Assembly: GCA_014382705.1 (NCBI GenBank)
Contig: JACNJE010000129.1
Coordinates: 1-56,867 of the forward strand
Source: Verrucomicrobiota bacterium
GTDB taxonomy: Bacteria > Verrucomicrobiota > Verrucomicrobiia > Limisphaerales > UBA1096
Length of the DNA stretch: 56,867 nucleotides
Reading direction: 5' to 3'
Part shown: in pieces, positions 1 to 8,151 of the stretch
Layout: each line of letters opens with the position of its first letter
Position numbering within the stretch: the stretch's first letter is position 1
Translations under genes and position numbers: made by a program
The notes under the pieces: model-generated
What the model was told of the DNA's origin: nothing
What the model saw: the letters and a program-made list of their open reading frames with translations, nothing else
Databases searched by the model: none

Positions 1-67
1 GCTAACCACAGTCTAGCGCCTCCCCTTCGGTGTCCTTTCTTAATGAGTCAACAGGAACTGACTGTTT

Positions 68-87
68 CCGCGCTTGGCCAAGCGCGG
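68..87. repeat. 20-bp perfect copy of the iterated palindrome
   Basis: CCGCGCTTGGCCAAGCGCGG is one of the longest perfect copies. It lies in the left-edge intergenic stretch (1-167), where I see no gene. It sits about 80 bases beyond the stop of the serine hydrolase that ends at 168 on the minus strand. Confidence 0.9.
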
Positions 88-167
88 TGCCGGCAAACTG
101 AAATCCCCTGCCTCTGTACCCACTCGATGTCGAAGAACCCGCTTCTGGAGTGCTTAGCGGTTTCTGA

Positions 168-1307
168 TTAATCGGACGGCGTTGAAGATTGTGGCAGCAA
201 GATTTTCAGCAGCCGTTCGACGATGCGCTGGGGGTTGGCGTACTCCGAATTGCTCATGACCACGACGGCCTGCTGTTGTTCCGGCAACACCACCATCAAC
301 GTCTTGGTTTTTTCCTGTGCGCCGCCGTGACCTGCCGTCTCGACGCCGGTCCCGTCCGCTTTCCACGAGCGGAGTGCGCCATCCCGGTAATGCTTGCGGC
401 TGAAGCCAAGCGCGTAACTCATCCGCCTTCCGTCGTTGGTCTTTTGTGGCTCCCACATTGCTCGGCGCGTGGCCGGTTTGACGAAGCGATGATTCAGCAG
501 GCCGACGGCGAACTTGGCCATGTCGTCGATGCTCGAGATGAAGCCGCCGCCGCCCAGTTTCCAGCTCACATCGGTGTCGGTGGAGACGACGACCTTGCCG
601 TCCCGTTTGCGGTAGCCCACGGCACGATGCGGGAGGTCCACCCACTGGTAGTCCGGTTGCAGCGTCTGCATTTTCATCGGCTCGGCAATGCGGTCGCGCA
701 CTTGGTCGGCGAATTTCTGTTTGCCGGCCCGCTCCACGACCGCGCTGAGCAGGATGTAGCCGTGGGTGGTGTAGGAGAACTTCTCGCCCGGCGGGTTGAC
801 GAGCGGCGACTCCCTGAAGGTGTCCAGCGCAAAAATCACACTCTCAAACGGGTGCGCCACCGGGTAGTCGCGCTGGGTCCGGATGACCTTGCCGTTGGTG
901 TAGTGGACGATGCCGCCCAGGTGGCAGAACAGGTGCCGCACGTGAATCGGCGTGCCCTTGTCGGGGAATTCCGTCACGTACCGGCGCGGCTCACTCTCGA
1001 GGTCCAGGTCGCCGCGTTCCCAGAGTTGCATCGCCGCTACGGCGGTGACCGACTTGGAGATGGAGGCCCAGCGGAACATCGTCTGCCGCGTCACCGGCAC
1101 GCGCTGCTCACGGTCGGCCAAGCCGTAGCCTTTCAGGTGGGCGACCTGCCCATCCCGGATGACGCCGACGGCCAGGCCGACCAACTCCTGCCGGGCCATC
1201 TCGTCGTGCATGGCTTCGTCCACCCGCTTGGCCAAGGGCGGGGCGGCGGCCAAGCCCGGCAGCAGGGCAAGGTAGAAGATCGAAATGGTGAATCGAATTG
1301 ACGTCAT
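168..1307 (-). CDS. Exported beta-lactamase-family serine hydrolase
   Basis: The 379-residue protein belongs to the class C beta-lactamase/esterase-like serine hydrolase family (penicillin-binding-protein fold). An N-terminal hydrophobic signal peptide (about residues 5-22) indicates export. The catalytic S-x-x-K motif is S82-I-S-K85. The second motif reads Y-T-T rather than Y-x-N, and the third is H-G-G near the C-terminus. The start at 1307 was chosen because the signal peptide begins there; an upstream in-frame extension has no such character. The palindrome adds P-L-A-K-R directly after the signal peptide. The substrate cannot be predicted; members include esterases and D-aminopeptidases. 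Confidence 0.85.
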   Translation of the reverse strand: MTSIRFTISIFYLALLPGLAAAPPLAKRVDEAMHDEMARQELVGLAVGVIRDGQVAHLKGYGLADREQRVPVTRQTMFRWASISKSVTAVAAMQLWERGDLDLESEPRRYVTEFPDKGTPIHVRHLFCHLGGIVHYTNGKVIRTQRDYPVAHPFESVIFALDTFRESPLVNPPGEKFSYTTHGYILLSAVVERAGKQKFADQVRDRIAEPMKMQTLQPDYQWVDLPHRAVGYRKRDGKVVVSTDTDVSWKLGGGGFISSIDDMAKFAVGLLNHRFVKPATRRAMWEPQKTNDGRRMSYALGFSRKHYRDGALRSWKADGTGVETAGHGGAQEKTKTLMVVLPEQQQAVVVMSNSEYANPQRIVERLLKILLPQSSTPSD

Positions 1308-1340
1308 GGTGTTTGAACTGAATGCGGCGGCGAGAGCAGC

Positions 1341-1664
1341 ATGATCCGTCCGCCGTGTAAACTTTTTTCCGGGAGCCAAGCCGCCGCGCTTGGCCAAGCG
1401 GACGCCGCCGAATGGAGCGAGACCAAGCGGCCGTTCAATTGCCTTTCGATGCGCATGAGCATGACCCTGCCGGACGGAGCGATCTCCGCCATCGGCACCC
1501 GAGGCCACAAGGTGCTGGTCATCCCGAGATGGGATCTCGCCATCGTGCACCGCGCGAACACCCTCGAGGCGGAGGGCGGCGTCACTGCCACGGAGTTTGG
1601 CCAACGGCTGAAACGAATCCTCGCCGCTTGGCCAAGGGGGGTGAGTTTTAATTGGCGTTACTGA
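1341..1664 (+). pseudogene. C-terminal remnant of a second serine hydrolase
   Basis: The reading frame from about 1440 to the stop at 1662 encodes a tail typical of beta-lactamase-family hydrolases: an S-A-I-G-T-R-G-H stretch followed by V-I-P-R-W-D-L-A-I-V-H-R. The catalytic N-terminal two thirds are absent, and the upstream part does not look homologous. It faces the complete serine hydrolase ending at 168 and overlaps by 7 bases the end of the convergent nucleotidyltransferase gene. A palindrome copy lies at 1387-1400 and a partial one at about 1627. It is most likely a deletion relic, though a short expressed ORF cannot be excluded. Confidence 0.65.
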
Positions 1665-2134
1665 TTCCGGGCCTCGTATTCCAAGCGGAATAATTCCAGC
1701 AATTCCAAGTCCAGCCGGTCCTTCTTCCGGCCGGCGGCTTTTTTGCTGGCGATGATGTCCCGGAGGTTTGCGACGGGGAATTGCCCTTCCTGAACGGCCC
1801 GTGCCTTGGCTTCCTCAAAACTCTCGATGCCGTCCGGGGCGAACACCAAGTCGATATCGAACGGGCCGCTTTTCAACTGCACAAAATCTTTGCCCAGGAC
1901 AATTTCAGCCCGGGTGGTCTCACCGAGTTCAAAACCCAGCCCAGCCAAGGCGGTGACAATGCGGCGGCCATTCTCCTCGGACTTGGCAGGAAACAGGCCC
2001 ACATCCTGCGTGGTGCCGGGGAAGCCGAGAAGAATAGCGCCACCTTTGCCGATGAACAGGTACTCCACGCCGGCTTGGTTGAATGCCTCCGCAACTTCCT
2101 GCGCCTGCAGCGGGTTGAAGGGGGTGCGATCCAT
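1658..2134 (-). CDS. Nucleotidyltransferase-fold protein with an altered metal-site Asp
   Basis: This 158-residue protein resembles small stand-alone nucleotidyltransferases of the MNT/AbiEii-like superfamily. It has a G-K-G-G-A stretch, then T-T-Q-D-V-G-L-F, and a later D-I-D-L-V-F. Relatives usually carry D-V-D-L-F at the first site; here the second Asp is Gly (codon GGC, one base from GAC), so metal binding may be lost. The start at 2134 was chosen because it overlaps the upstream stop as TGATG, indicating translational coupling. The pair could be toxin-antitoxin-like, but that is not shown by sequence alone. Confidence 0.7.
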   Translation of the reverse strand: MDRTPFNPLQAQEVAEAFNQAGVEYLFIGKGGAILLGFPGTTQDVGLFPAKSEENGRRIVTALAGLGFELGETTRAEIVLGKDFVQLKSGPFDIDLVFAPDGIESFEEAKARAVQEGQFPVANLRDIIASKKAAGRKKDRLDLELLELFRLEYEARNQ

Positions 2135-2343
2135 CAGGCGGGCTGGAAGCCGAGATAGGCCGGCAAATTTTCCGCGCACCATTCGCGGTACTCCTTCATG
2201 GTGTCAAACACGCGAACACTGGCATCGTCCAACACGGGCCGATAGACGCAGCAGAAACCGTACCTCATCCTGCTCTCGAGCGGCCGGGCCATCTGGCGGC
2301 GGCATTGCTCGCGAAAAGCCTCGGTTTCGTCGCGTGCGTTCAT
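2134..2343 (-). CDS. Small conserved protein coupled to the nucleotidyltransferase
   Basis: A 69-residue protein with no recognised domain. Its C-terminal half (V-F-D-T-M-K-E-Y-R-E-W-C-A-E-N-L-P-A-Y-L) looks like a small family I recall next to nucleotidyltransferases of this type. Its stop overlaps the downstream start, so the two genes form one translational unit. A longer start 21 bases upstream is possible. Its function is unknown; it may be a regulatory or antitoxin-like partner. Confidence 0.6.
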   Translation of the reverse strand: MNARDETEAFREQCRRQMARPLESRMRYGFCCVYRPVLDDASVRVFDTMKEYREWCAENLPAYLGFQPA

Positions 2344-2388
2344 GTCCTCAAAACCGTGACCCAAGGAAGGATTGGGTTCAACCTTGAA

Positions 2389-3405
2389 CTACTTCAGCGA
2401 CCGGATGCCGAGGCCGGGTTCGTCGGGGAAGGTGAACCGGCCGTGGTGCAGTTGCACACCGTCGGCGGCGTCCCGGGCCAGGAGCAGCGCGCCGTCGAGG
2501 TCGGCGTAGTCGAGCAACGGCGTGAGTTGGGCGGCGGCGGAGATGCCGACGGAGCTTTCGGTCATGCAGCCGACCATCACCTTGAGCCCGTGGTCGCGCG
2601 CGGCGGCGATCATCCGGCGCGCCGGGGTGAGTCCGCCGCACTTGCAGAGCTTGATGTTGATGCCGTGGAAGCGGTCAACGCACCGCGGCACGTCAGCCTC
2701 GCCCACGCAGTTTTCGTCGGCGATGAGCGGCAGGGCCGAGTCGCGATACAGCCGCGCCTGCGCTTCGCGTGCCTCGGGCGGGAGCGGTTGCTCGACGAAC
2801 TCCACGCCGTGCCGCGCCATCTCGGCGGAGAGCTGCGCGGCCTCAGCCGGTGCCCAGCCGCAGTTGGCGTCGATGCGAAACACGGCGTCAGTTTGTCTGC
2901 GCAGGCACTGGATGATTTCCACGTCGTTCGCTGTGCCGAGCTTGATTTTGTACACCGGCCACCCCGGCTTCTCGGCGAGCTTGGCCTCCATTTCGTCCAC
3001 CCCGGCGATGCCGATGGTGAAGGAGGACAGCACGGCGTCCGCAGGGTCGAGTCCCCAGAGGCGATGCACCGGCGCGCCCTCGAGGCGTCCCCAAAGATCG
3101 TGCGCGGCGCAGTCGAGTGCGGACAACACAAACGACGCGTCGGCGAGGCGCCCGGCGCAGAGTTCCCAGAACGATTCCGTGTCGCGAAACGTCTCGCCGT
3201 GGAGCAGTGGCTGGACGGATTGCAGGCGCGCGCGCATCGAGTCCATCGGCGAGTCGTAGTAGGCGTTGGCGATGGCCTCGCCGTAGCCGCTCACGCCGTC
3301 CTGCCGCAGCTCGACGATCAACGTGCGCTGCGCCGTGGTGGTGCCGCGCGAGATCGTGAACGGATGCGTCAACGGCAACTCGTATTCGTGCAGCCGCAGT
3401 TCCAT
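2389..3405 (-). CDS. dgcA: Enolase-superfamily epimerase, probably N-acetyl-D-glutamate racemase
   Basis: The 338-residue protein belongs to the mandelate racemase/muconate lactonizing group and is annotated in relatives as dipeptide (L-Ala-D/L-Glu) epimerase. The K-I-K catalytic motif is at residues 153-155. It is followed by metal-ligand motifs D-A-N-C-G, E-Q-P-L-P and D-E-N-C, and the second catalytic Lys region I-K-L-C-K-C-G-G. It starts one base after the stop of a DUF1611 gene. The same pairing defines the DgcN-DgcA route, in which D-glutamate is N-acetylated and then racemised to N-acetyl-L-glutamate. The start at 3405 follows that coupling. An Ala-Glu epimerase in murein recycling is the alternative. 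Confidence 0.82.
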   Translation of the reverse strand: MELRLHEYELPLTHPFTISRGTTTAQRTLIVELRQDGVSGYGEAIANAYYDSPMDSMRARLQSVQPLLHGETFRDTESFWELCAGRLADASFVLSALDCAAHDLWGRLEGAPVHRLWGLDPADAVLSSFTIGIAGVDEMEAKLAEKPGWPVYKIKLGTANDVEIIQCLRRQTDAVFRIDANCGWAPAEAAQLSAEMARHGVEFVEQPLPPEAREAQARLYRDSALPLIADENCVGEADVPRCVDRFHGINIKLCKCGGLTPARRMIAAARDHGLKVMVGCMTESSVGISAAAQLTPLLDYADLDGALLLARDAADGVQLHHGRFTFPDEPGLGIRSLK

Positions 3406-3406
3406 T

Positions 3407-4435
3407 TCAGTTTTTCCGCATTTCCAGCACTGCGCTGACCAGCGGCCCGGCGTCCTCGCGGAACACGTCGCACGCCGGCAGGTTCCATTCCAACTGGATG
3501 CGGTCGCGCTCGGCGAGATAGGCCGTCTCGTCCGCGGTGCGGCTGTTGATGGCCACGCCGACGAACCGGCACGGGTGGGCGGCGTTGGCCATGGCGAGGT
3601 AGAGGTCGCGCTGCGACTCGATCGTGGGCAGCGCGACGGAGGCCGCGCCCTTGGCCATTTTGCGGCCCATCTCGTAACAGTAAATGAGGCCGTCCGGCAG
3701 GCAGCCGTGCAGCAGGCCAAGCGTCACGGCGGAATAGCACGGATGCGTGATGCTGCCCTGGCCCTCGATGACGAGCACCTCGTGGTGTTGGTGCGAGAGA
3801 ATTTGTTTTTCCACCGCGCCGCTGATGAAGTCAGCCACCACGGCATCGACCGGGCAGCCGTCGCCCTCGATCATCATGCCGGTCTGGCCGGTGGCGATGA
3901 CCTTGGCACCCGCGCCGCGCTTGGCCAAGCCGCGCGCCACCTCGATGGTCGTCACCATTTTCCCGACGCTGCAGTCGTGCCCGACGGTGTGGATGCGAAG
4001 GCAGTCGGCGGAGATATCCCGCCGCTTGGCCACGTCGCGCTCGCGGTTGCTGCGCAGGTCGCGGAGGGTCGAGCCGCTGGCGGCGGCGGCGGCGGCAAGT
4101 TCGGCGTCGTCATTCAAGAACTCGTGCAGCCCCGACACCACGTCCATCCCGCGCTCAATCGCGCCCAGCACCAGCGCGTGCATCGGCGCCGGCAGCGACC
4201 CGCCGGACGGCGCGATGCCGATGAGCAGCTCGTTGGCCTCCGGCAGGGCGTCGAGGGAGTTGACCACCGGCAGGTCGCCGCCGACCTCGAGCAGCGCCTG
4301 CGCCGGCTGCGGCGGCACGGTGGTGTCGAGCACGCCCACCACCTCGTCGCGCCGGTAGCGGATCACCCCGCAGGCGGTCTTGGCCGCGTGCGGCGAGGAG
4401 AGCCCCTCGGTGAGGATGAGAATCTTGCGCGCCAT
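3407..4435 (-). CDS. dgcN: DUF1611 protein, probable D-glutamate N-acetyltransferase
   Basis: The 342-residue cytoplasmic protein has the DUF1611 architecture: an N-terminal Rossmann-like part, then a P-loop-like G-H-D-C-S-V-G-K segment near the middle, and a later E-G-Q-G-S motif. Characterised relatives (DgcN) acetylate D-glutamate for the partner racemase encoded immediately downstream. A palindrome copy at 3919-3930 encodes G-L-A-K-R. The start at 4435 (M-A-R-K-I-L-I-L-T) fits the first beta strand; the upstream extension is not protein-like. The specific substrate is inferred from family and context. Confidence 0.8.
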   Translation of the reverse strand: MARKILILTEGLSSPHAAKTACGVIRYRRDEVVGVLDTTVPPQPAQALLEVGGDLPVVNSLDALPEANELLIGIAPSGGSLPAPMHALVLGAIERGMDVVSGLHEFLNDDAELAAAAAASGSTLRDLRSNRERDVAKRRDISADCLRIHTVGHDCSVGKMVTTIEVARGLAKRGAGAKVIATGQTGMMIEGDGCPVDAVVADFISGAVEKQILSHQHHEVLVIEGQGSITHPCYSAVTLGLLHGCLPDGLIYCYEMGRKMAKGAASVALPTIESQRDLYLAMANAAHPCRFVGVAINSRTADETAYLAERDRIQLEWNLPACDVFREDAGPLVSAVLEMRKN

Positions 4436-4533
4436 ACGGCGGCGGATGGTAGCAAACGGCTCCCGGCGACAAAGCAAAATGGCCCAGTTTCCACTTGCCG
4501 GCATCCCCCCAGCCGGTAGCCTGCCCGCACATC

Positions 4534-5670
4534 ATGAGACCGTTGTTACTTTTCGCGCTTGGCTTGGCGTGTGGGGTGTCCCCGATAGCCGCAGACAAAA
4601 AACCGGTGAAGGTGTTCCTCCTCGCCGGCCAGTCGAACATGGAGGGGAAGGGAAAGATCGACCCGCTGCTGAACCACCAGATTCGCGCGCCGGAGACAAA
4701 GATGTTTTTCGCGCATTTTCACAACGACGGGAAGTACATTGAGCGCGACGATGTCTGGATCAACTACCTCGAGCGCCGGGGCAGGCTGACCGTCGGCTAC
4801 GGTTCGCAGGGACGCATCGGGCTGGAACTGGAGTTCGGCCACGTGATGGGCAGCCACTTCGAGGAACCGGTGCTGCTTATCAAGACGGCTTGGGGCGGCA
4901 AAAGCATCGGGCGCGACTTCCGGCCACCCAGCTCCGGCCTGCAGTCGAACGAAAAAATCGACGAGTTCGTCGAGAACATGTGCCGACGCGACTACAACAA
5001 CCTCATCCGGCGAGAATGGGACGAGGCAAAAAAGGAGAACCCAAAAATCACCCGCAAGGAAATCGAGGCGAAAAGCGACGCCTCAATCGACGGCATCCGA
5101 TTGGCCAAGGGCGATGAGTATCGAAAGGAAGTCATCGAGAGTTACGGGCTGTACTATCGCCTGATGATGTCGGAAATCAAAACGACGTTGGCCGAGTTGA
5201 ACACGCGGTTCCCGGACTACGACGGGCGCGGCTACGAGATCGCCGGATTCGTCTGGTTCCAGGGCTGGAACGACATGTACAACGGCTTTCAGGACGAGTA
5301 CGCGGTGAACATGAAAAATTTCATCCGCGACGTACGGAACGACTTGGCCAAGCCGGATCTTCCGTTCGTCATCGGCATCATGGGGCAGAACGGCTTTGCG
5401 CCGGCCAAGGGCAACATGGCCATCGTCAAGGCCGCGCAGGCGTCGATGAACGACGTGCCCGAGTTCGCCGGCAACGTCCGCGCCATCCCGACCGACGTCC
5501 ACTGGGACAAGCGCGCTGATGCCGCCTTCCCGACGTGGCGCGACAACGTCGCCGAGTGGGAAAAACTCGGCTCCGACTTCCCGTACCACTACCTCGGCAG
5601 CACGATCACCTTTACCCGGATCGGCCGCGCGCTTGGCCAAGCGCTGCTGGAACTGCGCGGGGCCAAGTAA
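4534..5670 (+). CDS. Exported sialate O-acetylesterase-like (SASA domain) esterase
   Basis: The 378-residue protein has a signal peptide (about residues 1-20), then V-F-L-L-A-G-Q-S-N-M-E-G, the SGNH/SASA motif with catalytic Ser34. The late D-V-H-W-D segment probably supplies the Asp/His. SASA enzymes remove acetyl groups from sialic acid or plant polysaccharides. It is divergent from dgcN across a 98-base gap that presumably holds both promoters. A 16-bp palindrome at 5629-5644 adds A-L-G-Q-A-L near the C-terminus. The polysaccharide substrate is unknown. Confidence 0.82.
   Translation: MRPLLLFALGLACGVSPIAADKKPVKVFLLAGQSNMEGKGKIDPLLNHQIRAPETKMFFAHFHNDGKYIERDDVWINYLERRGRLTVGYGSQGRIGLELEFGHVMGSHFEEPVLLIKTAWGGKSIGRDFRPPSSGLQSNEKIDEFVENMCRRDYNNLIRREWDEAKKENPKITRKEIEAKSDASIDGIRLAKGDEYRKEVIESYGLYYRLMMSEIKTTLAELNTRFPDYDGRGYEIAGFVWFQGWNDMYNGFQDEYAVNMKNFIRDVRNDLAKPDLPFVIGIMGQNGFAPAKGNMAIVKAAQASMNDVPEFAGNVRAIPTDVHWDKRADAAFPTWRDNVAEWEKLGSDFPYHYLGSTITFTRIGRALGQALLELRGAK
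5629..5644. repeat. 16-bp palindrome copy at the 3' end of the esterase gene
   Basis: GCGCTTGGCCAAGCGC lies 26 bases before the stop codon and encodes A-L-G-Q-A within the C-terminal helix. Confidence 0.9.
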
Positions 5671-5693
5671 CCAAGCCCGGCCACGGTCGCTGC

Positions 5694-8099
5694 ATGAGAC
5701 CTTCGCGAAATATACCGACGTTCCGGCTGGCCCGGACAGGGGCAGCCGGCTTGCTGATGTTGGTTTGCGTGTCGACCACTTCGCAGCCGGTTGGCCGGGC
5801 CGCCACGGCTCGTTCGGCGATCGAGTTGCAGGGGCTGCACGCCTACGCGGATCGCGAGAGCGTGCCGGCCGGGGAGACCCTCCGGTTTCATGTCAGCAGC
5901 CAAGTGCCGTACCGATTCGGGGTCTCGCGGCTGGGATTGCGGGTGGATGACCGGGCGAGCGACGAAACCATTCTCCCGCCGAAAAAAGTGTTCCCCGCGC
6001 GCGTGCAGCCGATTCATCCGGGGTCGTATGTGCGGGTGAAAAACGGGTTGCCGGCCGACGCCGAGTTGACGGCGTTGACGCTTGAGTGCTGGGTGCGGCC
6101 TTGGAAACTTTCGCCGTGGCAGGGGATTCTCACCCAGCACGATTATCCCGACCGCTGCGGCTTTGGCCTGTTTTTGGATGCCGAGGGCCGGGCGGTGTTT
6201 TCGATCGGCTCGGGCGGTGCGTACGATGGCGAAAGCCTCGTCACCGGGACGAAGTTGAACCACCGTCAATGGCATTATCTTGTCGGAGTTTGGGACGGCG
6301 CAACCAAGACCGCCGCAGTCTGGGTGGACGGCAAACGCGCCGCCGAGTGGCGGGCACCGGACAACCTCCCGCCGCGACAGGCCGGGCCGGCCCAGTTGCA
6401 ACTCGGGGCGTACAGCGAACGCGGCGTGACCGGCCGTTTTTTCGACGGCGACATCGCGATGCCGGCGATCTACACGAGAGCGCTTTCGGGAGAGGAGATC
6501 GCCGCGCGCTTGGCCAAGCGCGGGCTGGTTGCGCCCATCGTGAACGACCCGGCGCTCGCCGCCTTTTGGCCGCTCGACGAGGAGCGCGGTGCAACCGTGG
6601 CGGACGCTTCCGGGCACGGCCGCGACGGCGAAATCGTCAATCTCGGGACGTGGATGATCGGTGGCCCGTCGTTCGACGGCGGCCGCGTCGGGCGTTACGA
6701 CACGGCTTACGATCCGCGAACCGACCCGAGCCGGGGACACGGCCTGCGCTTGGCCTCCGACGATCTTTACGACTGCGGCTGGGAGGCGACGGAGGTTTTT
6801 CGCGTTCCCCAAAACGCGGGAAGCGGGCTTTACGCGGCTTGGTTTCATTTTGAACTCGAGGGCAAACCGCATCGTTACCCCGTCACGTTTGTCGTCAACA
6901 AGGCCAAGCGCGCCGCCAAGGCGCCGCTCGCGCTGATGTGTTCCTCGACCACGTGGCGAGCCTACAGCGGAACGCCGTTTGCCAAAAATGTGCCGGACGA
7001 AACCCGAAACTGGCCCACCGGCGGGCAGGCCAACGACCCGGCGAATCCACCGGCGACCTGTTTTTACCGGGATCACGCGCACGGTCAGCCCACGTACAAA
7101 CTGGGGCTGCGGATGCCGTGGCCGGTGGCCGGGCCGGGCGTGCGTTACAGCGCGCCGGGTGTCGGGTATTCCCATCTCATGCGCGGCGAGCGGTTCACGC
7201 ACACTTGGTTGGAAAAACAGGGCTACGATTTTGACGTCATCACCAACCTCGACCTGCACCGCGACCCCGCGCTGCTCGACGGTTACAAGGCGCTCATTAT
7301 CAACGGCCACGACGAATATTGGTCCGCAAAAATGTACGACGGGCTGGATCGCTACCTGAAAAATGGCGGGGCGGCGGCGGTGCTGTCCGGCAACACCATG
7401 TTCTGGCGCATCTCGGTGGACGACGCGCTGGGCACGATCGAGTGCCGGAAATACGGCCCGAATATCGGCGGCCGGGCCTTGGCCAGCGTCGGCGAAATCT
7501 ACCACAGCGCCGACGGCAAACGCGGCAGTCTGATGCGCAACTGTGGCCATCCGCCGTGGCGAAACATCGGGCTGGAATGCAGCGGTTGGTGGGGCGGCGC
7601 AAACAATGGCGTTTACACCGTGGCAACACCGAAGCACTTTCTGTTTCAAAAACCGGAGCATGTCCGTTTCGCTGATCGTGTTGTGTTCGGCGGGGCGAAG
7701 AGCGGGCATCGTCGGGCCTGCGGGCACGAGGGCGACATTCGGCTCTCCTCCTACGCGCCGCCGACCGGCCCGATTCCGGCGGGGGCGTTTTTGCCAATCG
7801 AGCCGTCCGGCATCGAGACGATGGCAAGCCTCCAGCGCGACAACGCGCGTGTGCTCGATTATTTCGCCCGGTTCGGCCAGCAGAAAACCGGGACGCTGGT
7901 GGATATGATTTATTGGGAGCGCCCACAGGGCGGCAAGGTGTTCAACGCCGGTGCGATTGCCTTCGGTTGGGCGCTCGACGCCGACCCCAAGTTGGCGAAA
8001 CTGCTGCGCAATGTGCTGCACCACCTCGCCGGCGTGACCGCACGGACGCCGTACGATCCGCCATGGCTCGACCCGGACAATGAGACGAAAGGGCCTTGA
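5694..8099 (+). CDS. Exported LamG plus N,N-dimethylformamidase-like protein
   Basis: The 801-residue protein starts with a basic, hydrophobic leader (residues 1-38). A LamG/concanavalin-like domain spans about 110-280. The large C-terminal domain (about 330-790) resembles the beta-subunit catalytic domain of N,N-dimethylformamidase, including W-L-E-K-Q-G-Y-D-F-D-V-I-T, H-D-E-Y-W-S and S-G-N-T-M-F-W. Such fusions are found in environmental bacteria and their substrates are mostly unknown. An 18-bp palindrome at 6505-6522 encodes A-R-L-A-K-R-G at the LamG boundary. It follows the esterase by 23 bases, so co-transcription is likely. Confidence 0.75.
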   Translation: MRPSRNIPTFRLARTGAAGLLMLVCVSTTSQPVGRAATARSAIELQGLHAYADRESVPAGETLRFHVSSQVPYRFGVSRLGLRVDDRASDETILPPKKVFPARVQPIHPGSYVRVKNGLPADAELTALTLECWVRPWKLSPWQGILTQHDYPDRCGFGLFLDAEGRAVFSIGSGGAYDGESLVTGTKLNHRQWHYLVGVWDGATKTAAVWVDGKRAAEWRAPDNLPPRQAGPAQLQLGAYSERGVTGRFFDGDIAMPAIYTRALSGEEIAARLAKRGLVAPIVNDPALAAFWPLDEERGATVADASGHGRDGEIVNLGTWMIGGPSFDGGRVGRYDTAYDPRTDPSRGHGLRLASDDLYDCGWEATEVFRVPQNAGSGLYAAWFHFELEGKPHRYPVTFVVNKAKRAAKAPLALMCSSTTWRAYSGTPFAKNVPDETRNWPTGGQANDPANPPATCFYRDHAHGQPTYKLGLRMPWPVAGPGVRYSAPGVGYSHLMRGERFTHTWLEKQGYDFDVITNLDLHRDPALLDGYKALIINGHDEYWSAKMYDGLDRYLKNGGAAAVLSGNTMFWRISVDDALGTIECRKYGPNIGGRALASVGEIYHSADGKRGSLMRNCGHPPWRNIGLECSGWWGGANNGVYTVATPKHFLFQKPEHVRFADRVVFGGAKSGHRRACGHEGDIRLSSYAPPTGPIPAGAFLPIEPSGIETMASLQRDNARVLDYFARFGQQKTGTLVDMIYWERPQGGKVFNAGAIAFGWALDADPKLAKLLRNVLHHLAGVTARTPYDPPWLDPDNETKGP
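6505..6522. repeat. 18-bp in-frame palindrome copy
   Basis: CGCGCTTGGCCAAGCGCG encodes A-R-L-A-K-R at the end of the LamG domain, about residues 271-276 of the surrounding protein. Confidence 0.9.
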
Positions 8100-8151
8100 T
8101 GATCCGAGAGGCGGCTTTACCCTTCGTGGGCATCACTGAATATTGAATCCA

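Noticed and set aside
2305-3438. 377-codon open frame opposite dgcA
   Set aside because: The minus-strand frame has all enolase-superfamily catalytic motifs; this one has none.
5589-8024. Very long open frame on the minus strand opposite the LamG/dimethylformamidase-like gene
   Set aside because: It is Arg/Ala/Val/His-rich with no domain, and is a shadow produced by GC-rich codon use on the other strand.
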